A stretch of DNA of 64,000 nt from Crocodylus rhombifer (Eukaryota; Chordata; Crocodylia; Crocodylidae), in NCBI GenBank assembly GCA_038503035.1, contig JAVSML010000974.1:71336-135335 (forward strand). Reading direction: 5' to 3'. Made by a program: the position numbers and the translations under genes. Below are positions 56,470 to 64,000 of this stretch, one piece after another (the stretch's first letter is position 1; each line of letters starts with the position of its first letter). The notes under the pieces were generated by a model. It searched no databases and had not been told where the DNA came from. It worked only from the letters and a program-made list of their open reading frames with translations.

Positions 56470-57075
56470 TTTAATTCTGTATTGATCTCTGCCCCATGTA
56501 GGGTCTTGCACCATTCGGTTATGTCATCTAGCAACTTCCAGTATGGTCAGCCTTGTGATCTGGAGTCCTCTGAGGATGGCCATTTTGTTCATAGTGTTCC
56601 ACTAGGAACTCCTGTTCAGCTGTTCATCCACCAATTTCTCTGCCACTTTTTCCAGATCACTGTTTTTTTCAGGGTAGAATCTTCTATCACGTATACATGG
56701 CCTCTATACTTTGTTCCTAGATGTATGACATTGCATTTGGCAGCATAAAACTACATTGTTTTCTAATGCCTGACTTACAAAACGTTCCAAGTCATTTTTC
56801 ACCCTTGTTCTTTTCATTTTTAATCTCCCGCCCCAAACTTTGTGTTATTAACTAGCTTTATAAACTATGACTTTGTTTTGTTCTAGGCAACTCAGAGGAA
56901 TATTATATAGTAAAGGGCCAAGAATTAAACTTCTGCAAGATCCCACTACAGAAACCTACCCGTTCCTGATTTAGAGCTAGATTTTGAGACCTGTCAGTTG
57001 GCCAGATTTTAATCCATTTAATATGCCAAGTTATTTTGTGGTGTTCCAGTTTCTTAGTAAAAACATGGCATACTC
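56470..57075 (-). mobile_element. Old CR1/L3-like LINE relic
   Basis: On the minus strand the phrase SCRSLILGPLLYNI (around 56970-56925) matches the GSVLGPLLFNI block of CR1-group RTs, followed at the right distance by NNTKFGG, the decayed ADDTKLW block. Upstream, NLAN.KIWPTD-like wording also fits. All frames are heavily broken, so it predates the other copies. Confidence 0.6.
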
Positions 57076-57436
57076 CTAATGTCTTGCATAGGCCTAGCAG
57101 GCCAATGGGAAAAGGTAGCTGTAGACAGGTGGTTTTAACACAAAAAGTTATGGATCCTATCTTGTTTATTCATGAATAAAAACTTTTGGCTTCACTAAAG
57201 ACAACGGCAAAACTTTCCTTGATTTTGATGGGGCCAGGATGTCTTGCAGGGTGTCCACTTTTTTACCTACTTTGTTTTGACAGTTTTGTCAAATAGAGAC
57301 AGAATCAGAGAAACATGTAGAAGATGGTGGAATAGACAACAACAATGACTCTGATAGGATTGGAAATGTCAAAGGGCAACAGTTTATGCACCAGAACACA
57401 ACAATGGCTGCACTGTGATTCTGGCAATACGCATGG
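57076..57436. other. Unassigned spacer
   Basis: Nothing recognised. Confidence 0.5.
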
Positions 57437-57444
57437 GACTAACC

Positions 57445-58052
57445 CAGGGGTGGGCAAAATACAGCCCATGGGCCACATCTGGCCCATGGCTGGCCCTGCA
57501 GTGCACTGCTTGTGGCCAAATATTGCCCACTTCCACCCCGGGCACCCCGTGCTGCCATCCCACTGCCACCTACTGGCCCCAGTCTTCCCACAGTGTACAC
57601 AGCTTTCCAGTAGGGCTGCTTCCAGTGCAGCTATAGCTGCCCAGGCACTTCTTGGCTTCTCCCACCTCCGGTGATTCTTCCTTCTCCTCCTGTCCCTGCT
57701 GTGTCACTCCAGGCAGCAGATGTAGTGCAGGGAAGGGTGGTGGCCATGGGGATGCATGTCAGGCACCACACGCTGAGACAGACTGGGGGAAGCTGCAGCC
57801 AGGAAGCTCCTGCCCTAGTATGTGGGGTCCCAGCTCCGGCTTCCAGCTGCCTTCCACCCACTCTGCCTGTCCTGCGGATGGTCAAGTGGGTGGAAGGTGG
57901 CCAGGAGCTGAAGATGTTTGATTTTAGTATATGACTTGTTTTGATCTATGGTTTGCTAAAATGATATCTTCTGAGAGATTTTGTGTGTAGACCTCAACGG
58001 CTCACCAAAACTTGTTAAGTGGCCCACCAGCCAAAATAATTGCCCACCCCTG
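57445..58052 (+). mobile_element. 608-bp hAT element, CAGGGGTGGGCAA family
   Basis: Ends CAGGGGTGGGCAAAATAC and AATTGCCCACCCCTG are perfect inverted repeats over 13 bases. The flanking 8-mers GACTAACC (57437-57444) and AACTAACT (58053-58060) match at 6 of 8. The GC-rich interior differs from the other copies. Confidence 0.87.
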
Positions 58053-58332
58053 AACTAACTGCTTCTTGGAGGGAAATTTGCTGTAGTTGGCAATACAACA
58101 AACAAGCATATAGCCATTTTGATATAAGCACCTCTGTGTCTGTGGACAATGTCATGTAACTCTTCTGTTGACTTTGTGAGGCAGCAGTTTGAATCCCATG
58201 ACTGACTATTTACACTGTTTCTATACGACAAGGTCAGGGGCTCCAGATTCCCTGCTGAACCTGGAATCTAGCACCAGCTTTCTTCCTCAATGCACCTCTC
58301 CCCCACCATGAGCAGCCTTTGATTCCTTAAGT

Positions 58333-58864
58333 CAGGAGTGTCAGCATACAACTCAAGGGCCAGATACAGCCTTTGGAAGTAGATGTTCCAGCCTGTAGAG
58401 CTTCTCTCTGTCCAGACAACTTGCATTTGGATCTGGCTTGTGCTCCTCACTGCAGCTCCCAGTTTCACCATTCAGCGTGAAAATTGGTGGTGTTGTGGCA
58501 AGTGATGGTAGCTTTAACTTCTACATGCTTACTGTACTGACATAATACTTCTGGCCAGGGTTTGAATTATGGGGGAGCTTGGCAGGGCTGAGACCCCTCT
58601 ATAAGAGGTGAGAGCCTCCCCCTCCCGCCGTAAGATCTGAAAATCATAACCGGGGGGAAGGGATTCTCCAATTTTATTAGGGCATCATGATGGGCAGCCC
58701 AACTTTTTTTTGCAGACCCCCCTCCCCCAAGAGCCAAAGTGTAATTCGAACCCTGATTCTGGTAGCTGCCACAAGAAGCTTGTGGGCTGCATCTGGAGGT
58801 GGAGTCCATGAGAAGCCCCAGTGACCGGATCCAGACACCACCAATTTGCTTGAGTTTATCACCT
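58333..58864 (+). mobile_element. hAT element of the CAGGAGTGTCA type, first of a tandem pair
   Basis: Left end CAGGAGTGTCAGCATA; right end GAGTTTATCACCTCCT, whose reverse complement resembles it. It is preceded by CCTTAAGT (58325-58332) and followed by CTCTAAAT (58866-58873), imperfect copies of one 8-mer. A smaller hAT (58556-58755) is nested inside. Confidence 0.6.
58556..58755 (+). mobile_element. 200-bp hAT element nested in the pair
   Basis: Ends CAGGGTTTGAATTA and TAATTCGAACCCTG are inverted repeats with one mismatch. The flanks CTTCTGGC (58548-58555) and ATTCTGGT (58756-58763) agree at 6 of 8. Confidence 0.78.
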
Positions 58865-58873
58865 CCTCTAAAT

Positions 58874-59364
58874 CAGGAGTGTCAGACATGTGGCCTGTGG
58901 GCTGGATTTGGCCCAGAGAGCCTCTTTATCCAGCCCAGTGGACTACCAGCAGCCAACAGAAGTTAAGGGGTGTAGCCTGGGGAGAGCGGCTTGCTGAAAA
59001 ATCCAGGACCCTTGGGACCGGGTGGATGTGGTGATTAGCAGTAGGAAGGCAAGTGAGGGCCGACACTGCTCCAGTTGCCCTCCAGCTGCTTCACCTGCTA
59101 TCATTGCCACGGCCCTAACTCCTTGACCCCTGGTCCTTGTTGCATGTTCTATGCTGGAGCTGGAGCTGCTGCCACAGTATACAGAATGTCTGGCTCCATC
59201 ACAGGGTATATGGCAGAGGCTTAAGCTGGAGCTGGAGCTGTTGCCGCCACTGCCATGTGTCCCAAGTCAGATCTGGATCTGCTGCCGCTTCCTCCTCATG
59301 CCTTTTGTGAGGAGCTCCCTGGTTTGGATCCAACTTAAGGCACAAGGTGAGTTTGACACCGCTC
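58874..59364 (+). mobile_element. hAT element of the CAGGAGTGTCA type, second of the pair
   Basis: Left end CAGGAGTGTCAGACATG, right end GAGTTTGACACCGCTC. Flanks are CTCTAAAT (58866-58873) and CCTTAAAT (59365-59372), 6 of 8 alike. It is in the same orientation as the first element and directly follows it. Confidence 0.65.
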
Positions 59365-59372
59365 CCTTAAAT

Positions 59373-61166
59373 GATACTAGGAGTCTTCAGGCTCAGTGTT
59401 GCTGTGGTCAGAGTATCTCAGGTGGTCAACAACTGACTTCACAAAACACACAGTAACATGTACCTTGCCGACTTGAGCAGTAGAAACATTAGTCTGTGGC
59501 TGCCTGAAAAAGAACCTCTCTTTTTGTGATTTACTTTTAAGCAGTTTCTGTTCAGAGGTGGCTAAATGGACGAGATCTCTTCATAATATACTTAGATTTC
59601 CTATTTGGAATGTAATGCCAAAGAAATAGGTACATAGATCACTTGGTCACATACTGTTTAGGCTCAACAGAGAAAAAGCTCTGTTTGGGGTATTTGCATG
59701 CAGTCATACATCCCCTAATGAATTACAGAGTTGGATACCACTATAACATTCAAACTGCGTGCTCCTGATAATATAAAGGTAGCTTATACCTCCCACTCAT
59801 ATTGTGTACGCTCTTCTCTCTGTGCTATAAAAATATATGGATCTCTCAGGTAAATATACTCTATGCCTATGGTGCTGTGTTTTAAAGTATCAGCTGTATG
59901 CTTGTATATAGGTGCGGGAGCAAGAAGAGAAACATGTACCCTTCTAAGAAAAACTCCTGCTTGCAGCCTGCTGGAAAATAACAGAGTTCCTCAGGTTAAA
60001 TCTCACTGGATCTTCAGCTCCATCTGTTGCTATTTCTTTCCTCCGCTGTCATTCTCATGCACTGAAATACCAATTATTGATAGCTTTTCCTAGGGCAAGG
60101 GACCAGGGTGGGGGGCTTGCTCTTGATTATTTATAGACAAGTAAATAAAGGGGCCCTGTTTCTAGTTTAAGCACTTCATTTTTCTTGTTACTTTTCAGTG
60201 TGTGTTTTAATTTAGCATGTGGTAGCTGTATGGCTTGAAATTGCTACAGTATGCAGGTCCACTGAGCCATTTGCATGTCAAGCATCTGTCTTCCCAGCTG
60301 AGCGTGTCGTGTTCAAGAAGTGATTGGGTAATATTTTTAAAGTGTCTTTAAAAGGAGATAAAATTGAATAGTTTGACCTTGCTATTTTTCATTCTATTAG
60401 ACAACTAGAGGCATTCCCTCAATTCTCTTTTCTGACAGAGTAATGTGCCTGTTACAGGCAGTGAGTCAGTGATGGTGGCAGAGAATTCCTGGGCTGTAAG
60501 AGAAGCTTTAATGAAACCCAGAATTCTTCTTTTTCCAGAAAAAATGGCATAGCTGCTCCTGTAAGTCTCAGTACACAACAAAATAAAGAAATAAAAATGC
60601 AGTGGTTAATTACTCAATTGCAAGCCCTTAAGTGATGGATGAGAGAAAGCAAGCCAGATAATCTGTGTAGTTTCACACCAGTAAAACATTTTTTTCCTAG
60701 CATTAAATTTTCTTGAATATTAAGCAACTAAATGAAAAGCTGAGTCCTGAATTTTTGTACATCCTGTCAGAGATATGCTAATGAAGAAGCTGCCTGTCAA
60801 CATATAGCACCTAAATACTTTTAAAATCCCCTTTTTCCCTTCCTGATCCATTGCTGCTCTTAATTCCCTTGTAGTTCAACATGTAATCTGGTCTTTTTCT
60901 ATCCAAAGTCTGCATTTATGCCATTCTCTCTATCTATGGGTGAAATGTAGAAATGTTTTTTAAAAAAATGGCTGGGGCTAGCCATGAAATACACTGATTC
61001 AACTTTTTCTGACCAGCATCTACCAGCAGGACTCCTGGAAAGGAAGATCTGATGGAAGGAGTTACTTTACTGGTGTTAGGAGGTGATGTCAGTGAACAAT
61101 GTAAAACCATTAAAATTAGGGCTCTATAACACATTTGAAGAGAAACAGAAAACTTTCCAACTGCCT
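59373..61166. other. Unassigned
   Basis: A/T-rich, no gene or element recognised. Confidence 0.5.
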
Positions 61167-61168
61167 TA

Positions 61169-61409
61169 GAGGCAACCCCCGCTTAGCACTCTTAACTGGT
61201 TCCTGAAAAACTGACCGTTAAGCGAAACAAGCGTTAAGCAAAACGCTTTTACCCAAGATGGCAACCGCAAGTGTTTTAATGATGCAAGATGGCAACTGTG
61301 AGCATTATCATGAAATTCACTGAGCGCTAAGTGAAATTAGGTATCAATTTCAAATGAGTGTTATAGCGAAATAGCGCTAAGCAAAACAGCGTTAAGTGGG
61401 GGTTGTCTG
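61169..61409 (+). mobile_element. pogo/Tigger-like MITE (CCCCCRCTTA ends)
   Basis: Ends GAGGCAACCCCCGCTTAGC and, reverse-complemented, CAGACAACCCCCACTTAAC are inverted repeats, flanked by TA on both sides (61167-61168, 61410-61411). The 241-bp interior contains repeated CAAGATGGCAAC and GTTAAGC phrases and no transposase. Confidence 0.78.
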
Positions 61410-61411
61410 TA

Positions 61412-63686
61412 CATTTAAAGCTTCCTCTTCTAGCCACCATCTCTCACCTGCAGAAAGTTTTGAGCTGGTGATAACTGCTTCCTATCTGGAGGAGTCTGTT
61501 GTGTCTTATTGTAGTTTTTTGCACTGTCCCTTTATGGCCAAAGCCCTCATTTTCGGCACTGCAGGGTTCAGCTTGCTTTGTGGCGCTTTTGCAGCACTCA
61601 CTCCCATGAGGAGCCAGGGGGCATTTTGTTGGTTCCTCTCACTCACTAGGACTGGGCTGGGCCAAGGTCAGAGCCGTATAGATACAGAGGGCAACTGTTT
61701 AAGATCCACCCTGGGTATGAGTCCAGAGAGTTATACTAATAAATAACTGTTAGTTCAGCACAGGAGTGTCCACACTGTTGTTGCTGAACTTACAACATAT
61801 CAGTCACTGTTAAGGAACATTTGTCACTTCATTAAGTTTGAGCTGCTCCACAGCTTTTCTGGTTCTTGCTTAAGGTACAAATCATGCCATCATATTTATC
61901 CTAACTGGAGTACACCAGTCCTCTTGATCATGAGGCTCCCTTGGTTCATGATTAACTCTGTAACAAACTGTTAAATCGATGCTGTAGGTTGTTGGTTGTA
62001 GCCATGTTGGTCTAAGGACATAGGTAGGCAAGGTTCTTTGGGTGGATACGATATCTTCACATCTACCCAAAGAACCTTGCCTGTTAAACCTAAGTCATGT
62101 TTGGCCTGGAGTTTGCAGCGTTGAAGTATAGCCCACAGAGATAGCAAGCAACGTAAAAATAAATTCCTTACCCCAAAGATATTGCTGTTCAGCCCATGTT
62201 AATACTCTTCCATCCAGCCCTGTACAGAAGGCAATAAGATGAGGAGAGAACCCAGCTGCCAATCTGAAGCAGTTTCTTAGCTAACAGCAACATCTGCCCC
62301 CCTGACAGATTCCAAAGACAATAATTTTTGTATAGGGTTTGCCATAGGGTTTGTCATGTCATTAGGCTGCTAATAGCTTTCACTGGTGCCTGTTTGTGAT
62401 TGAAGGGAATTAATGCAATATTCCACTTGGGAACACTTGATTCTGAGGACATCCATCCAGTGAACCTCATGTGCCTTTCCTAGCAGAACAAAGGAGTGTC
62501 TCTTTGTGAATACTCCTCTTCGTACTTTCAAATATCCCATTTGAATCACGAATCTATGCTACTGTTATGAGGGCATCCTCTGAGAAGCAAAAGAGCTAGG
62601 ATGCAATTAATGTGCTAGTCATTTTTAAATACTAGGTAGTATTGCTATTTATTTATCTATTGAACAGACCTTTACTTAGAGCTAATTACAGGGATAGTGA
62701 GCTTCCTGTAATTTCAGTTCTAAAACCAGTTTTGCCACTTTTGAAGCAATTTGAGGCTATTGCACTTTCAACTGATTAATTATCCCCCAGACAGGCACTG
62801 CATCTGTAAACTCAGAAACTAATAAGAGCTATTTCTAGAAAGGAAAAGATGGCTTCTTCAAAGGAAAGGCTCACCTTGGCCTGGTTTCAACATTTTTGGT
62901 ATCTCCTCGAGGACAGAAATCAATTATGCTATGTAGTAATATAACTACAAGACTTAAAGGCAAATTTGCTATGGTAGGTGCTTTTAGCCAGAGAGTGGAC
63001 AAAAGTATCGGTAGGGTTTTTGTGTGATGCGCAGCAGCTCTTGTCTGCTTTACACAAGGGTGACCTATGAAGATACAAGTTAAAGAAAAAGTTGATCCCA
63101 AGAGATGATTGCTAATGTCACTACTGACCCTAGCATGCACGGAGCTGTTCTGTCAGATTCAGTCTGAATCTGCTGTTATGTCACATTTCCGTAACAGAGA
63201 AGATAGTAGCAGCAATATGCTGCATATTTTTGCTAGTTGAACTACATACCACCTCCTTTCTAGGAGCTTCATTATATATTTCTATAATATTAGGAATGCC
63301 TTCCTGCGTGATGCTTTACATCATGAACACGCCTAATTTCATGACTGGAGCTGCTCTTCCTTGCAACAGACTGCAGTGAAGTACTTTAAGGGTAGGGGGT
63401 GTAAAGCCTTTAATCAGCTTGACCAGTGCTGCTGAGTAAGCCTAAATTTAGTGGTCCTCAAAGACAGTAGAGTTATTCCAGAGTAAAAACAGCTTACAAA
63501 ATAGGATTTTGGATCTTCTCTTCACCTAAAATTGTGTGTAATTAAGTATTAACTATAGGTGAGATCTGACTGATATAATCAATCATTAATGAGTCCAAAT
63601 AAGTCATGCTGACTTAGACTAGCTAAGGACTGACCCTGGGTGTTTTCTTGATTTGATATGGAAAAACATTTTACTGTTGCTTCTAG
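61412..63686. other. Unassigned, with a short hairpin
   Basis: A hairpin with 21-base arms (62026-62046 and 62062-62082, one mismatch) follows the TAGCCATGTTGGTCTAAGG motif at 61998-62016, which is shared with the palindromic element at 53952. No other feature recognised. Confidence 0.5.
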
Positions 63687-63774
63687 GCACCACCTGAAGA
63701 AATATTTCTGGATAATACTTACTCAAGAATCAGAAATGAAGAAGGAGAAGGGTGGCTTTGGCAAATGCAGTTAG
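63687..63774 (+). CDS. Candidate internal exon of an unidentified host gene
   Basis: An 88-bp block is preceded by a pyrimidine-rich tract and acceptor AG (63685-63686; TACTGTTGCTTCTAG) and followed by a good donor (TTAG|GTAGGT at 63774/63775). In the frame starting at the first base it is open for 29 codons, reading APPEEIFLDNTYSRI and then an E/G-rich stretch and WLWQMQL; the other two frames hold stops. It is an unusually protein-like block in otherwise repeat-derived or A/T-rich surroundings. I do not recognise the protein and saw no neighbouring exons, so the gene and even the call are uncertain. If real, the unassigned stretches to its left are probably intron. Confidence 0.4.
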
Positions 63775-64000
63775 GTAGGTTATTAGCTTTCACCTTAGTT
63801 CAGATGTTTGGGTTCAAAGCGCACTTCAAGCAATGAATGAAAATGAGGGTCGTGGTTTCAGGGCTGATTATCAGTAGATTATTTTTACATCCCCTCATAA
63901 AACCGCAGCATAATTTGATGCAAAGAGCAGTGGTGGCCTCTTCTCCAGGGCGTGAGAGAATATTGCAACCGTTGCAGTCTTGAACAATGCCTGCATATGC
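63775..64000. other. Unassigned end of window
   Basis: Nothing recognised; would be the start of an intron if the exon call is right. Confidence 0.4.

Overview
This is a vertebrate genomic window with very little coding sequence. It is a mostly non-coding, repeat-rich stretch, probably intronic or intergenic. CR1 LINEs are the dominant retrotransposons, many hAT and Harbinger/pogo-type DNA elements are present, and no Alu or L1 is visible. This fits a sauropsid genome, most likely a crocodilian or turtle. That assignment is inference from the repeat mix, not from a host gene. The only candidate host coding segment is an 88-bp exon-like block at 63687-63774. No RNA gene, operon or CRISPR array was seen.

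Layout: 1-4344 is unassigned. 4349-10844 is a 6.5-kb gammaretrovirus-like endogenous retrovirus (ERV) on the minus strand. It has two LTRs of about 475 bp, a 4-bp target duplication (ATAG), a Lys-type primer binding site, a polypurine tract, and degraded gag, pro, pol and env. The env surface subunit is missing. At the gag-pro boundary a UAG codon in a single shared frame is followed by a possible pseudoknot, as in murine leukaemia virus. 11566-11834 and 13623-13810 are small hAT elements with 8-bp target site duplications (TSDs). 15902-20087 holds two consecutive plus-strand CR1 copies; the second has a nearly complete ORF2. 20397-20676 and 23544-24687 are hAT elements, and a CR1 tail is nested in the latter. 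24920-31047 contains further hAT-like, Harbinger-like and pogo-like elements.

31854-35016 is a minus-strand CR1 followed by a 1-kb hAT element with a GT-rich minisatellite. 35501-36046 is another hAT, and 36148-36727 is a solo LTR. 38340-40201 is a three-element nest of DNA transposons. 43228-48998 looks like a tangle of CR1s but resolves into one old minus-strand CR1 (A) split by two later CR1 insertions: B on plus, with a 5-bp CTTAG duplication, and C on minus, with ATAGA. B carries an ORF1 esterase domain, an intact-looking ORF2 endonuclease, a large deletion of its reverse transcriptase and a micro-inversion. 49670-51746 holds two more CR1 pieces. 53952-54211 is a long palindromic repeat, 56470-57075 an old LINE relic, 57445-58052 a hAT, 58333-59364 a tandem/nested hAT cluster, and 61169-61409 a pogo-like MITE.

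Nothing here works as a pathway. The window is a layered insertion record, and the pairs of target duplications let much of the order of events be read directly. All coordinates were worked out by eye; no alignment or database search was run.
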